A stretch of DNA of 64,000 nucleotides from Streptomyces thermolilacinus SPC6 (GCF_000478605.2 NZ_ASHX02000001.1:3387895-3451894); one strand, 5' to 3'. Positions 1 to 9,445 are shown, counted from the stretch's first letter. Notes: generated by a model not told the origin, from the letters alone. A program made the numbers and translations.

Positions 1-1123
1 CCTCGCCGACTCGCTGCTGGAGCGGTATCGGGGCGACAACGGCGAATGGCCCACCTCGGTCGGCCTGTCCCTGTGGGGCACCAGCGCGATGCGCACCAGC
101 GGCGACGACGTCGCGGAGGCGCTGGCGCTGCTGGGCATCCGCCCCGTGTGGGACGACGCCTCACGCCGCGTCAACGGCCTGGAGCCGATCCCCCTCGCGG
201 AGCTGGGCCGTCCCCGCATCGATGTGACGCTGCGCATCTCGGGCTTCTTCCGCGACGCGTTCCCGCACACGATCGGGCTGCTGGACGACGCGGTGCGGCT
301 CGCCGCCTCGCTGGACGAGCCCGCCACGGAGAACTACGTCCGCGCCCACGCGCAGGCCGACCTGGCCGAACACGGTGACGAGCGGCGCGCCACGACCCGC
401 ATCTTCGGCTCCCGCCCCGGCACGTACGGCGCGGGCATCCTCCAGCTGATCGACTCGCGCGACTGGCGCACCGACGCGGACCTCGCGGAGGTCTACACGG
501 TGTGGGGCGGCTTCGCGTACGGGCGCGGCCTGGACGGGCGCCCCGCGCGCGAGGAGATGGAGACCGCGTACAAGCGGATCGCGGTGGCCGCGAAGAACAC
601 GGACACCCGCGAGCACGACATCGCCGACTCGGACGACTACTTCCAGTACCACGGCGGCATGGTCGCCACCGTCCGCGCGCTGCGCGGCACGGCGCCCGAG
701 GCGTACATCGGCGACTCGACCCGCCCGGAGACGGTGCGGACGCGGACGCTGGTGGAGGAGACGTCCCGGGTGTTCCGCGCGCGGGTGGTCAACCCGCGCT
801 GGATCGAGGCGATGCGCCGCCACGGCTACAAGGGCGCCTTCGAGCTGGCGGCGACCGTGGACTACCTCTTCGGGTACGACGCCACGACCGGCGTCGTCGC
901 GGACTGGATGTACGACAAGCTGACCGAGGCGTACGTCCTGGACCCGGAGAACCGCGCGTTCCTCCAGGAGGCCAACCCCTGGGCGCTGCACGGCATCGCG
1001 GAGCGGCTCCTGGAGGCGGAGTCGCGGGGCATGTGGGCGAAGCCGGACCCGAAGGTGCTGGAGGCGCTGAAGCAGGTGTACCTGGAGACCGAGGGCAACC
1101 TCGAGGGCGGGGACACCGAGTAG
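1..1123 (+). CDS. cobN: Cobaltochelatase large subunit CobN, C-terminal part
   Basis: The last 373 residues of CobN, the large subunit of the ATP-dependent aerobic cobaltochelatase that inserts cobalt into hydrogenobyrinic acid a,c-diamide during cobalamin synthesis. The frame is open from base 2, so the start lies upstream of the window. Features of the CobN/ChlH C-terminus are visible: 'WGTSAMRT', '[16 protein letters not shown]', '[11 protein letters not shown]', 'WGGFAYGRG' and, near the end, '[15 protein letters not shown]'. The protein ends normally with a stop at 1121-1123. The partner subunits (CobS/CobT or ChlI/ChlD type) are not in the window. Confidence is high because the motifs run in family order without interruption. 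Confidence 0.95.
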   Translation, partial: LADSLLERYRGDNGEWPTSVGLSLWGTSAMRTSGDDVAEALALLGIRPVWDDASRRVNGLEPIPLAELGRPRIDVTLRISGFFRDAFPHTIGLLDDAVRLAASLDEPATENYVRAHAQADLAEHGDERRATTRIFGSRPGTYGAGILQLIDSRDWRTDADLAEVYTVWGGFAYGRGLDGRPAREEMETAYKRIAVAAKNTDTREHDIADSDDYFQYHGGMVATVRALRGTAPEAYIGDSTRPETVRTRTLVEETSRVFRARVVNPRWIEAMRRHGYKGAFELAATVDYLFGYDATTGVVADWMYDKLTEAYVLDPENRAFLQEANPWALHGIAERLLEAESRGMWAKPDPKVLEALKQVYLETEGNLEGGDTE

Positions 1124-1323
1124 GTCCGCGCGCAGGGCCCCGCGGGTGTCGTGCGTGTCGTGCGCCAGGGTCCCCGCGCCGTCCACAGGCCGCCCGGCCG
1201 GGTTTCCACAGGCTCGGCCGGGTGTGGTCCTCCCGTCGTACCGTGTGGAGCGGCGACGCTCCGCGGGGTGCGGGCGGGGGCGTTCCGGGTGCCGAGCGGG
1301 CGGGCGGGGCGGAGACTGCCCGT

Positions 1324-2202
1324 ATGAGCGATGACGTGGTGGCCGTCACCGGGGCGAGCGGGCGGATCGGACGGCGGGTGGCCGACCGGCTGGGCGTGGC
1401 CGGAGTGCCGGTGCGGCTGGTGGGGCGCGACCCCGCGCGGCTGCCGGACGTGCCGGGGGCGGTGAAGGCGCCGCCCGCCGCGTACGGGGACGGCGACGCG
1501 ATGCGGGCCGCGCTGGACGGCGCCGACACGCTGTTCCTCGTGTCGGCGCACGAGACGCCGGACCGTGTGGCGGAGCACCGTACGGCCGTGGACGCGGCGG
1601 TCGCGGCCGGGGTGGGGCGGATCGTGTACCTGTCGCTCCAGGGCGCCGCGCCGGACGCGACGTTCACGTTCGCGCGCGACCACTGGCACACGGAGCAGTA
1701 CGTCCGCGCCCACGACGGGCTGGCGTTCACGTTCCTCCGCGACAGCTGGTACCTGGCGGGCATCCCCGCGATGACCGGCAAGGACGGCGTCATCCGGGGC
1801 CCGGCCGGGAACGGCAGGGTGGCCGCCGTGGCGCACGAGGACATCGCGGACGTGGCGGCGGTGGTGCTGCTGGCCCGTGACGGGCGGCACGACGGCGCCA
1901 CGTACGACGTGACCGGCCGCGAGGCGTTCACCCTCGCGGAGGCGGCGGAGGAGATGTCCCGGGCGACCGGCCGGACGATCCGCTACCTCCCCGAGACCCG
2001 CGACGAGGCGTACGCGTCACGCGCCGGGTACGGCGCCGAGCGGTGGCAGCTCGACGGCTGGGTCAGCTCGTACGAGGCGATCGCGCGCGGCGATCTGGGC
2101 GCGGTCTCCGACACCGTCGAACGGCTGGCGGGACACGCGCCCATGACCCTGCGGGAGTTCCTGGCGAAGCACCCGCGCAGCTACGCCCACCTGACGGCGT
2201 AG
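1324..2202 (+). CDS. NmrA-like NAD(P)-binding oxidoreductase
   Basis: A 292-residue atypical short-chain dehydrogenase of the NmrA/SDR5 type. The nucleotide-binding loop 'TGASGRIG' lies at about residues 8-15. It is followed by a Rossmann core with 'LFLVSAHE' and 'RIVYLSLQGA', then 'FTFLRDSWYLAGIP', as in the YtfG/QorB quinone reductase-like branch. No catalytic YxxxK is obvious, as is usual in this branch, so it may be a redox sensor or a quinone reductase. The open frame extends much further upstream, but the ATG at 1324 gives the family N-terminus. It stands alone, transcribed away from cobN after a 200-base gap. Confidence 0.82.
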   Translation: MSDDVVAVTGASGRIGRRVADRLGVAGVPVRLVGRDPARLPDVPGAVKAPPAAYGDGDAMRAALDGADTLFLVSAHETPDRVAEHRTAVDAAVAAGVGRIVYLSLQGAAPDATFTFARDHWHTEQYVRAHDGLAFTFLRDSWYLAGIPAMTGKDGVIRGPAGNGRVAAVAHEDIADVAAVVLLARDGRHDGATYDVTGREAFTLAEAAEEMSRATGRTIRYLPETRDEAYASRAGYGAERWQLDGWVSSYEAIARGDLGAVSDTVERLAGHAPMTLREFLAKHPRSYAHLTA

Positions 2203-2224
2203 CCCTGGGGCGGCCAGTGCCGGG

Positions 2225-2404
2225 TCAGTCCTCGCCGAGGACGATGTGCCAGTCCTGGGCCGCCGGGTCCTCAGGCTCTCTGTCCGTGCGGGCCGGACGG
2301 CAGGTGCGGACTCTGCCCTGGATGTCGCGGTTGAGGGAGATCGGCTGGTGCGCGGCGGGCGTGTCGGCGCCTCCGCCCGCGCCGGGCGCTGTCTGTGTAC
2401 TCAT
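2225..2404 (-). CDS. Small hypothetical protein (59 aa)
   Basis: A short leftward reading frame with strong G/C third-position bias, starting MSTQTAPGAG and ending WHIVLGED. It has no membrane segment, no signal peptide and no cysteine pattern beyond a single Cys. The product is hydrophilic with an acidic C-terminal half. I do not recognise a family. Its start faces the FBP-domain gene, so the 80-base interval holding parS would serve as a divergent promoter region. No clear Shine-Dalgarno sequence precedes the ATG. The codon bias argues for a real gene, and the lack of a recognised family keeps confidence moderate. Confidence 0.4.
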   Translation of the reverse strand: MSTQTAPGAGGGADTPAAHQPISLNRDIQGRVRTCRPARTDREPEDPAAQDWHIVLGED

Positions 2405-2477
2405 GGCGACCGAGTACCCACGCTGTGCGAGGCAAACGGAAAATCATATGCTCCCGTACGGCCCGTTCCGTACGGTT

Positions 2478-2491
2478 GTTTCACGTGAAAC
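2478..2491. promoter_or_regulatory. parS site (ParB-binding palindrome)
   Basis: A perfect 14-bp palindrome GTTTCACGTGAAAC, flanked by T on the left. It matches the ParB/Spo0J parS core as known from Bacillus and Streptomyces. It overlaps the proposed GTG start codon (2485-2487) of the next gene, so ParB binding could also block that start. Confidence 0.85.
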
Positions 2492-3021
2492 CCCTCTCTG
2501 AGAAACAGATCCGTGCGTCCTTCGTGAACTGCTCGAAGGGCGACGCGGCCCGGCTCAAGCTTCCGTCCGACTTCGCCGACCTCCCCTGGGAGGACCTGGA
2601 CTTCCTCGGCTGGCGCGACCCCGGCGCCCCCCTCCGTGCCCATATCGTCCTCCCACCGGACGCCCTGCCGACGGGCCCGGACGGAAGCGGCGGCCCGGTC
2701 GGGGTCACCCTGCGGGTGCCGGAACGAGGCCGTACCAGCGCGGTGAAGTCCAGCCTGTGCCGGATCTGCCTCACCGGGCACGCCTCGTCCGGCGTCACCC
2801 TGTTCTCCGCCCCGCGCGCTGGCGCCGCGGGACGGGACGGCAACACCGTCGGCCTGTACGTGTGCTCCGATCTCGCCTGCTCGCTGTACGTGCGCGGCAA
2901 GCGGGAGCCCGCGCTGCGCACCCGCTACGAGGAGTCGCTCAGCGTGGAGGAGCGGATCGACCGGATGCGGGCCCACCTCCTCGCGTTCGTGGAGAACGTC
3001 CGGCTACCGTCCGCCGCATGA
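2485..3021 (+). CDS. FBP-domain (treble-clef zinc finger) protein
   Basis: A 178-residue protein of the FusB/FBP C-terminal zinc-finger family, which in characterised members binds elongation factor EF-G and rescues stalled ribosomes. Visible features are the N-terminal 'LSEKQIRASFVNCSKG', 'LPWEDLDFLGWRDPGAP', and the treble-clef ligands in 'SLCRICLTGH' and 'CSDLACSLYVRGKR'. The GTG at 2485 is chosen because the family begins with this segment. No Shine-Dalgarno is seen, and the start sits inside parS. Its stop overlaps an ATG (ATGA) that would start the following hydrolase gene. Whether the actinobacterial members act on EF-G is inference from the family. Confidence 0.82.
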   Translation: MKPLSEKQIRASFVNCSKGDAARLKLPSDFADLPWEDLDFLGWRDPGAPLRAHIVLPPDALPTGPDGSGGPVGVTLRVPERGRTSAVKSSLCRICLTGHASSGVTLFSAPRAGAAGRDGNTVGLYVCSDLACSLYVRGKREPALRTRYEESLSVEERIDRMRAHLLAFVENVRLPSAA

Positions 3022-4736
3022 GCACCGGGGGGCGGCACGGGACGGGGGGCCACCGTGCCGCCCCTGCCCGCCGCCCGGCGTGGTGCGCCGCCGCACCGAC
3101 CTGACGGCGCTGTGCACCGCCACCGTGTTCTTCTGGCTGTTGCTCACCCCCTCCCTCGTCCCCCGACCCTGGGTCCTCCAAGGCGTCGTCGGCGGCATCA
3201 CCGCCACGATCGGCTACGCCACGGGAGCGACCGTGTCGGGGCTGGTCAGGGCGGCTCTGCGCCGGAGGGCCGAGGCGCGGGCCCGGGAGGCCCCGGACGG
3301 GTCACGGGACGCCCCCGCCCGGCGGCGGGAGGCTCCGGTCCGCCTCGCGGCGGGGGCGCGCGAGGGTCCGGGGCGCTGGGAGGCTGCGTTACGGGCGCTC
3401 CCGCGGGTCGGGGCCCGGTGGGCGTACTGGCTGCTCAGCCCGCTCCTCACCGGCCGGCTGATCCGGCTCGCCGCCCGCCGCCTCATCCGCGCCCTCGGCG
3501 GCTGGCTGCCCCGACCCGTCGCGGTCGGCGCGGGCCTGGCGCTCACCGCGCCGGCCGTCACGGTCGGCATACGGGACGTCGTGTTCGACCGGGGCATCAT
3601 CGACGTCGCCGACCGGATCGCCGAGACCACCAACCGGGGCACCAAGGACGGCGTCAGCCGCCCCGCCTCCCCGTACGTCTCCGGCCGGCCCCGGCTCGCT
3701 GGTGCGCTGGCAGGATCTCGGCTACCAGGGCCGCAACTTCACCGGCACCACGCCCACCCGCCCCGCCATCAGCGCGTACACCGGCCGTCCCGCCAAGGAC
3801 CCGGTCCGGGTGTACGTCAGCTCCCAGCTGCCGCGCGCCTCCGAGGGCGGGACCGACGAGAACGCGCCGTTCCGCGCGCAGGCCCGCCTCCGTACGGGAA
3901 CTGGAGCGCACCGGGGCGTTCACCCGCGAGGTGCTGGCCGTCGCGGGCACCACGGGCAGCGGCTGGATCGACTCGAACGCCGCCCAGGCGCTGGAGCACC
4001 TGCACGGCGGGACACGGCGGTCGTCGCCGTCCAGTACTCGTACCTGCCGTCCTGGGTGTCGTTCCTCGTGGACAAGGAGAAGGCCGGCAAGGCCACGCGC
4101 GCCCTGACCGACGCCGTACGGGCCCGGCTCGACACGCTCCCGGCCGGTGACCGCCCGAAGCTGGTCGTCACCGGCGAGAGCCTCGGCGCGTACGCGGTGG
4201 AGACGTCGTACGGCTCCGTGGAGGCGCTGCTCGCCGGTACGGACGGGGCCGTGCTGCTCGGCACCCCGCACTTCTCGCCGGTCGCCCGCCAGGTGCGGGA
4301 GGGCCGTGACGCGGGCAGCCCCGTGCGGCGGCCGCAGTACGAGGGCGGGCGGCATGTGCGCGTCGCGCAGCTCCCGGCGGTGGACCTGCGGCGCCCGGCG
4401 GCCGGGCCGTGGGCACGGCCACGCGTGGTGTACCTCCAGAACGCGTCCGACCCGATCGTCCGGTGGTCCACGGACCTGCTGTTCGAGCGGCCCGAGTGGA
4501 TGGACGAGCCGCTGGGCCCGGACATCACACCGGAGATCAACTGGTTCCCGGTCGTGGCGTTCTGGCAGACCACCGTCGAGATGGCCGTCAGTTACGGGGT
4601 GCAGGCGCCGCACGGCCACCGCTACGGGGCCGCCTCCGTGGACGCATGGGCGGCGGTCGTCCCGCCCCAGGGGTGGGCGGAGCAGGACACGCGGCGGCTG
4701 AGGGCGTACATCGCGAGCAGGAGGGCCCCGTACTAG
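3018..4736 (+). pseudogene. Alpha/beta-hydrolase family membrane protein (Abhydrolase_9), interrupted by frameshifts
   Basis: All parts of an Abhydrolase_9 protein (about 560 residues, N-terminal membrane segments then a hydrolase domain) are present, but in three frames. The membrane part ('FFWLLLTPSLVPRPW', 'VTVGIRDVVFDRGI') is in one frame. 'LVRWQDLGYQGRNF' continues in a second after an extra base near 3683-3694. 'RELERTGAFTREV' is in a third after an extra base near 3886-3893. The nucleophile region 'VVTGESLGAY' returns to the second frame after a base is lost in the G run at 4009-4011. An ATGA overlap with the previous stop suggests the true start is 3018, which needs one more lost base near 3077. 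Conservation is otherwise intact, so assembly error is at least as likely as decay. Confidence 0.75.
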
Positions 4737-4814
4737 CGGGGGCCCGGCTACATCCTTCGGCGCAGCGGCGGTTCGTCCCCGGACACGACGAACGGCGGCC
4801 GGGGCGCGCGGACG

Positions 4815-6164
4815 ATGGGACGCATGACGACCAGGGGGAAGAGAGCCGGGACGACGGCGGGCACGCCTACGGGGGCGACGGCCGGGGCGCCTACAGGAAC
4901 GCCCACGGGGACGACGGCGGGCGCGCCGGGACCGGACGGCGGTGGCGGGAGCGGCGGCGGCGGCGGCCGGTTGCCGCTGCTGGACGTGCTGCGCGGTGTC
5001 GCGATCCTCGGCACGCTGATGACCAACGTGTGGATCTTCACAGGCGCGGGCGGCGAGTGGGGCGTCCTGGCCGCCGGTGCGCCGTCGCTGCTCGGCGGCG
5101 GTTCGGCGGGCGACGTGGCGGAGGCCGTGTTCCGGCTGGTCGCGGACGGCAAGTTCCTGTCGATGCTGACGATCCTGTTCGGCGCGGGCCTCGCCATCCA
5201 GTACCGCTCGGCGGAGCGGCGCGGTGAGCCGTGGCCGGGTCGCTACCGGTGGCGGGCGCTGTTCCTGTTCACCGAGGGCACCCTGCACTTCCTGCTGATC
5301 TTCGCGTGGGACGTGCTCATGGGGTACGCCGTGACCGCGCTGTTCACCGCCTGGCTGCTGACCCGTTCGGCACGGGCCCGGCGGCGCGTGACGGCGTGGG
5401 CGCTCGGGCTGCACCTGACGCTCATGGGGCTGCTGACGGCGGCCCTCGCGTACGGGGACGGGGACGCGGGGGCGGGCGGCGGAGTGCCGCGGGAGGTCGT
5501 GGACCTGTACGCGCACGGCGGCTGGGCGGACCTGGTCGCGTTCCGGCTGGAGAACGCCGTCGTCCTGCGCGTCGAGCCGGTGCTGACGTTCGGTCTGCTG
5601 CTGTTCCTGTTCCTGCTGGGCGTGCGGCTGATGCGGGCCGGGGCCTTCGGCGCGGACGCGACCGGACGGCGAATACGGGCGCGGATGCTCCGGTGGGGCC
5701 TCGGCGTGGGCGTGCCGCTGAACGTCGCGTGCGCGCTGGGCGGCGACGCCTGGTTCCTTATGGGCCGGTACGGGGCGGCGCCACTGGTCGCGGTCGGATA
5801 CGTCGGCCTGATCGGGGCGGTCGTGGACCGGGTGCGGCGGCCGGGCCCGCTGACCTCGAGCCTCACGTCCCTGGGCCGTACGGCCCTGTCCGGGTACGTC
5901 CTCCAGAACCTGCTGTGCGGCGTCGTCGCGTACGGCTTCGGCCTCGGGCTCGCGGAGAAGCTCGGCGACGGCGCGGGCGGTGGCGGCGGGCGCGGCTGGG
6001 AGCCCTGGTGGGTGATGGGCCTGTGGGCGGCGGTGTCCGTGCTGCTGCTCGCCGGTTCGACGCTGTGGCTGCGGCGGTTCCCGGCGGGGCCGCTGGAGTC
6101 GGCGCAGCGGTGGGCGCTGAGGCTGACCGAAAAGCGCTCGACAGGCCGAGGCGGATCTTCCTAG
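4815..6164 (+). CDS. DUF418 integral membrane protein
   Basis: A 449-residue multi-spanning membrane protein. After a Thr/Gly/Ala-rich N-terminus of about 45 residues come 'LLDVLRGVAILGTLMTN' and 'KFLSMLTILFGAGLAIQ', the hallmark of DUF418 proteins. The C-terminal DUF418 part has 'GRTALSGYVLQNLL'. Eight or more hydrophobic segments are apparent. The family is related to acyltransferase-3-like membrane proteins, and its function is not established. A second ATG at 4824 is an equally good start. The N-terminal linker is encoded by short ACGGCGGGCACG-like repeats. It appears monocistronic, about 80 bases after the broken hydrolase gene. Confidence 0.85.
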   Translation: MGRMTTRGKRAGTTAGTPTGATAGAPTGTPTGTTAGAPGPDGGGGSGGGGGRLPLLDVLRGVAILGTLMTNVWIFTGAGGEWGVLAAGAPSLLGGGSAGDVAEAVFRLVADGKFLSMLTILFGAGLAIQYRSAERRGEPWPGRYRWRALFLFTEGTLHFLLIFAWDVLMGYAVTALFTAWLLTRSARARRRVTAWALGLHLTLMGLLTAALAYGDGDAGAGGGVPREVVDLYAHGGWADLVAFRLENAVVLRVEPVLTFGLLLFLFLLGVRLMRAGAFGADATGRRIRARMLRWGLGVGVPLNVACALGGDAWFLMGRYGAAPLVAVGYVGLIGAVVDRVRRPGPLTSSLTSLGRTALSGYVLQNLLCGVVAYGFGLGLAEKLGDGAGGGGGRGWEPWWVMGLWAAVSVLLLAGSTLWLRRFPAGPLESAQRWALRLTEKRSTGRGGSS

Positions 6165-6248
6165 GGTCGGTGGTACGGCATCGCGTGTCGGTCACCGTCC
6201 GGGTGAGGCATGGAGGTGCCCGTGAGATGCCCACGGAGGCATTCCACC

Positions 6249-6647
6249 GTGTCAGTAGAGCTCAACCACACCATCGTCGCCGCAAAGGACAAGCGGGAGT
6301 CCGCCGAGTTCCTCGCCCGCATCCTCGGTCTGGAGGTGGGCGCCGAGATGGGCCCCTTCCTCCCGGTGCAGACCGCCAACGGAGTCACCCTCGACTTCGC
6401 GACGGTCCCCGAGGAGCACATCACGACGCAGCACTACGCGTTCCTCATATCGGAGGCCGAGTTCGACGCGGCCTTCGCGCGCATCCGGCAGGCGGGCATC
6501 CCGTACTGGGCCGACCCGCGCCGGGAGCGCCCCGGCCAGATCAACCGCAACGACGGGGGGCGCGGGCTGTACTTCATGGACCCGTCCGACCAGGCCATGG
6601 AGATCATCACCCGCCCGTACGGCAGTGGAGCCGACCCGGCCGCGTAG
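6249..6647 (+). CDS. VOC (glyoxalase-like) family protein
   Basis: A 132-residue single-domain vicinal-oxygen-chelate protein. It begins MSVELNHTIVAA, followed by 'SAEFLARILGL', and ends with the typical strand 'GLYFMDPSDQAMEIITRPYG'. The GTG at 6249 is chosen because GGAGG lies nine bases upstream and the family normally starts here; the open frame continues upstream without such support. Candidate metal ligands are His7, His55 or His59 and the Glu in 'AMEII', but the substrate cannot be read from the sequence. It is convergent with the carboxypeptidase gene. Confidence 0.85.
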   Translation: MSVELNHTIVAAKDKRESAEFLARILGLEVGAEMGPFLPVQTANGVTLDFATVPEEHITTQHYAFLISEAEFDAAFARIRQAGIPYWADPRRERPGQINRNDGGRGLYFMDPSDQAMEIITRPYGSGADPAA

Positions 6648-6737
6648 CTGCCTGGCTGCGAAGCCGAGCCCCGCGCCGCCGCCCGGCCGTGTGGCAGCGC
6701 CGCCGTGTCCCGCCCGGCCGTGTCAGGCCCGGCCGCG

Positions 6738-8258
6738 TCACCGCCCGGCCGTCGTATCCGACGGGTTCCAGCGGGCCGTGCGCCGCCGGGCCAGCCACAG
6801 GGTCGCGGCGGCCACGCACGCCGAACCGACCATCAGGAGCGGTACCAGCGGGCTCGGCGGCCGCGCGCCGTGTGCCATGGCCGCTGTCGCCCGGGCGTCC
6901 GTACCGTCCGGGCGGTCCGCGGCGGGACCGGCGGCGCCGGGGGGCACGTCACCGGAGGGCGCGGCGGCGTTCCCGGAGGCCGTACGGGCGGAGCCGTCGG
7001 ACCCGGCACCCGCACCGGCCGCCGGGCCGGACACGGAGCCCCGGTCGTTCGCCTCACCGGAAGCCGCGGCCCCGCCCGTCGCCGGGGTCCTGCCGGGGGC
7101 TCCGGCGGCGAGGGTCGCCCGGCCGGGCTCGGGCGCGGACGGGGCGGCGGGGGTCTTCGGGCCCTGCGACACGAGCCGGGTGGCGGGCGGCGGCAGCAGC
7201 GACCCGACGGGCCGGACCTTCGACCCGTGCGCGAACCCCCAGTCCAGCAGCTCCCTGGCCTCCTCGTACACCGCGCGCTGCCCGCCGGACGGGTTCATGA
7301 CCGTGACGACGAGGGTGCGCCCGTCGCGCCGGGCGGCGGCGATCAGGGTGTGGCCGGCGCCGCTCGTGTAGCCGTTCTTCACCCCGAGGACGCCGGGGTA
7401 CTTGGCGATGCCGTCCTCGCCGGTGAGCAGCCGGTTCGTGTTGCGGATGCCGTACGACCAGCCGCCGGCGGGGAACGACGCGTACGGCAGGGCGCAGTAC
7501 CGGGCGAAGTCCGGGTTCCGCAGCCCCTCGCGGCCGAAGACGGCGAGGTCGTACGCGGACGAGACCTGGCCCGGCGCGTCGTACCCGTCCGGTGACACGA
7601 CCCTCGTGTCCAGCGCGCCGAGCGCGCGGGCGGTGGCCTCCATCTGGCGCGCGGTGGCCTCCCAGCCGCCGTTGAGACCGGCCAGCACGCGGACGGCGTC
7701 GTTGCCGGAGTGCAGGAACACCCCGCGCCAGAGGTCCGCGATCTTGTACGTCACGTCCTCCTTCACCCCGACGAGGCTGCTGCCCGCGCCGATCCCGGTC
7801 AGCTCCCGCTCGGAGACCGTGTGCTGGGCGGTCTGCGACAGCTTCGGCAGGACGGTCAGCGCGAACAGGGCCTTCAGGGTGGAGGCGGGCGGCATCTTCT
7901 TGTGGGCGTTGTACGCGGCGAGGACGTTGCCGGTACCGGCGTCCGCGACGAGCCAGGAACGCGCCGAGAGGGACGGCGGCGCGGTGGCGCCGGGCGGGAG
8001 CCGCACCTGCGTACCGGGCCGGTGCAGCACCGCCGGATCGACCCGGGCACCGGGACGGGGCGGCATGGGCTCCCCGGGCCGGGGGGAGGTGCGGGCGGCT
8101 GCGGCGGCCGTCGTGGCTGCGGTGGCGGCCGCGGTCCCGGTGGCGGTCGTGGCCGCGGCCGAGGCGGCGGAGGACAGCACGAGGAGGGGGAGGAGCAGGG
8201 CGAGCAGGAGGAGGGTGGCGAGGCCCGCGGCGGTCCGGGGCGCGGAGCTGACGATCAT
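6738..8258 (-). CDS. D-alanyl-D-alanine carboxypeptidase (class C low-molecular-weight PBP)
   Basis: A 506-residue exported penicillin-binding protein that would trim pentapeptide side chains in the cell wall. A long hydrophobic signal lies at residues 10-35. The serine peptidase motifs are in order: SxxK as S126-T-L-K129, SxN as S184-G-N186, and the third motif as K294-N-G296 rather than the textbook KTG. From about residue 345 the chain is a Pro/Ala/Gly-rich linker, ending in a single membrane segment (about 470-490) and a basic tail, so the enzyme is probably anchored at both ends or retained after processing. The ATG at 8258 is the only sensible start. It is convergent with the VOC gene. 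Confidence 0.92.
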   Translation of the reverse strand: MIVSSAPRTAAGLATLLLLALLLPLLVLSSAASAAATTATGTAAATAATTAAAAARTSPRPGEPMPPRPGARVDPAVLHRPGTQVRLPPGATAPPSLSARSWLVADAGTGNVLAAYNAHKKMPPASTLKALFALTVLPKLSQTAQHTVSERELTGIGAGSSLVGVKEDVTYKIADLWRGVFLHSGNDAVRVLAGLNGGWEATARQMEATARALGALDTRVVSPDGYDAPGQVSSAYDLAVFGREGLRNPDFARYCALPYASFPAGGWSYGIRNTNRLLTGEDGIAKYPGVLGVKNGYTSGAGHTLIAAARRDGRTLVVTVMNPSGGQRAVYEEARELLDWGFAHGSKVRPVGSLLPPPATRLVSQGPKTPAAPSAPEPGRATLAAGAPGRTPATGGAAASGEANDRGSVSGPAAGAGAGSDGSARTASGNAAAPSGDVPPGAAGPAADRPDGTDARATAAMAHGARPPSPLVPLLMVGSACVAAATLWLARRRTARWNPSDTTAGR

Positions 8259-8632
8259 TCAGCCACGGTAGGAAGCGGGTCCGGGGTGCGCCCGTCGGCG
8301 TGCACCAACCGGTGGACGCCGCACCCCCACCCGGGTGCGACCCTCACGCGGCGCCCGGGGACCCGTACCCGGGGGGCCGCTCGTCCGGGCGGCGCTGGCG
8401 GGGGGCGTCCGCCGGGCCCGCTGGGTGGGGCGCCCGCCGGGCCCGCGTATCCGCCGGGGCCGTGGGATGGGGGGTGCCTGCCGGGCCCAGGGGTGGGGCC
8501 GTGCGAGGGGCCGCAGGGGGGTTGTCATTCGGATGGCGGCGCCAGGGGGCTTCCGGGGAGCAGGGGGTGGCCGGGGCTGATATTCCGGAGAAGTAAGCGT
8601 CCGTGGGGGGCTTGCCGAGTGGAGGGCCACCT
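8259..8632. other. Intergenic region without a recognised gene
   Basis: A 374-base divergent interval between the carboxypeptidase and the membrane-channel-like protein. It is very G-rich on the plus strand in its right half, with repeated GGGGTG and GGGCC runs. No reading frame has convincing codon use and no clear operator was seen. The only evident element is GGAGGG six bases before the ATG at 8633. Confidence 0.5.
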
Positions 8633-9445
8633 ATGACCCAGTACGTCTCGACCACCAGCCTTGCGGTGGACTTTCAGCAGGGCATCACCGACGCCTGGTC
8701 GAGGGTCGCCACGTTCGTCCCGAAGTTCGTGGCCTTCCTGGTCATCCTGGCCATCGGCTGGTTCGTGTCCAAGATCATCGCCAAGGTGGTGGACCGGGTC
8801 CTGCGGAAGGTCGGCTTCGAGCGGCTCAGCGAGCGCGCGGGCTCCGACCGCATGCTCGCGAACTCCCAGTACGACGCCACCGGCATCGTCAGCAAGGTCG
8901 TCTACTACGGGCTCCTCCTGGTCACCCTCCAGCTCGCCTTCGGCGTCTTCGGGCCGAACCCGATCAGCGGCATGATCGACAGCATCGTCGCCTGGCTGCC
9001 GAAGGCCCTGGTCGCGCTGGTCCTGGTGGTCGTCGCGATGGCCATCGCCAACGCCGTCCGCAACATCGTGCGCGGCGTCCTCTCCGGCGTCTCGTACGGC
9101 AACACCGTCGCCACCGTCGTCTGGGGCGTGATTATCGCGCTCGGTGTGATCGCCGCGCTGGGCCAGGCCGGTATCGCCACGGCCGTCACGCAGCCGGTGC
9201 TGTACGCGGTGCTCGCCGCGGCGGCCGGCATCCTGATCGTCGGCGTCGGCGGCGGCGCGATCGTGCCGATGCGGCAGCGGATGGAGCGCTGGATGAGCTC
9301 CGCCGAGCAGGAGTCGGCCAAGGCCAAGGCCGGTACAGGGGCGTACATGGCCGGCCGTGAGGACGCGATGAGCCAGCAGCGGCGGGAGCAGGAGCGCCAG
9401 CGGCGCGGGATGGGCGGCGGCACGGGCGGCGCGAACCGGATGTGA
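8633..9445 (+). CDS. Mechanosensitive-channel-like TM-helix repeat protein
   Basis: A 270-residue membrane protein of the conserved TM-helix (MscS-like) type. It has an N-terminal segment 'FVPKFVAFLVILAIGWFVS', an amphipathic stretch 'RVLRKVGFERLSERAG', and further hydrophobic helices around residues 85-105, 115-140, 160-185 and 190-215. The C-terminus is hydrophilic and Gln/Arg-rich. It lacks a recognisable cytoplasmic MscS beta domain, so gating by membrane tension is only a family-level suggestion. ATG 8633 has GGAGGG six bases upstream; the longer open frame upstream has no support. Confidence 0.8.
   Translation: MTQYVSTTSLAVDFQQGITDAWSRVATFVPKFVAFLVILAIGWFVSKIIAKVVDRVLRKVGFERLSERAGSDRMLANSQYDATGIVSKVVYYGLLLVTLQLAFGVFGPNPISGMIDSIVAWLPKALVALVLVVVAMAIANAVRNIVRGVLSGVSYGNTVATVVWGVIIALGVIAALGQAGIATAVTQPVLYAVLAAAAGILIVGVGGGAIVPMRQRMERWMSSAEQESAKAKAGTGAYMAGREDAMSQQRREQERQRRGMGGGTGGANRM

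Noticed and set aside
161-1186. Long leftward open frame opposite cobN
   Set aside because: Mirror frame of a highly biased GC-rich gene; its composition (Arg/Val/His-rich) is that of a shadow.
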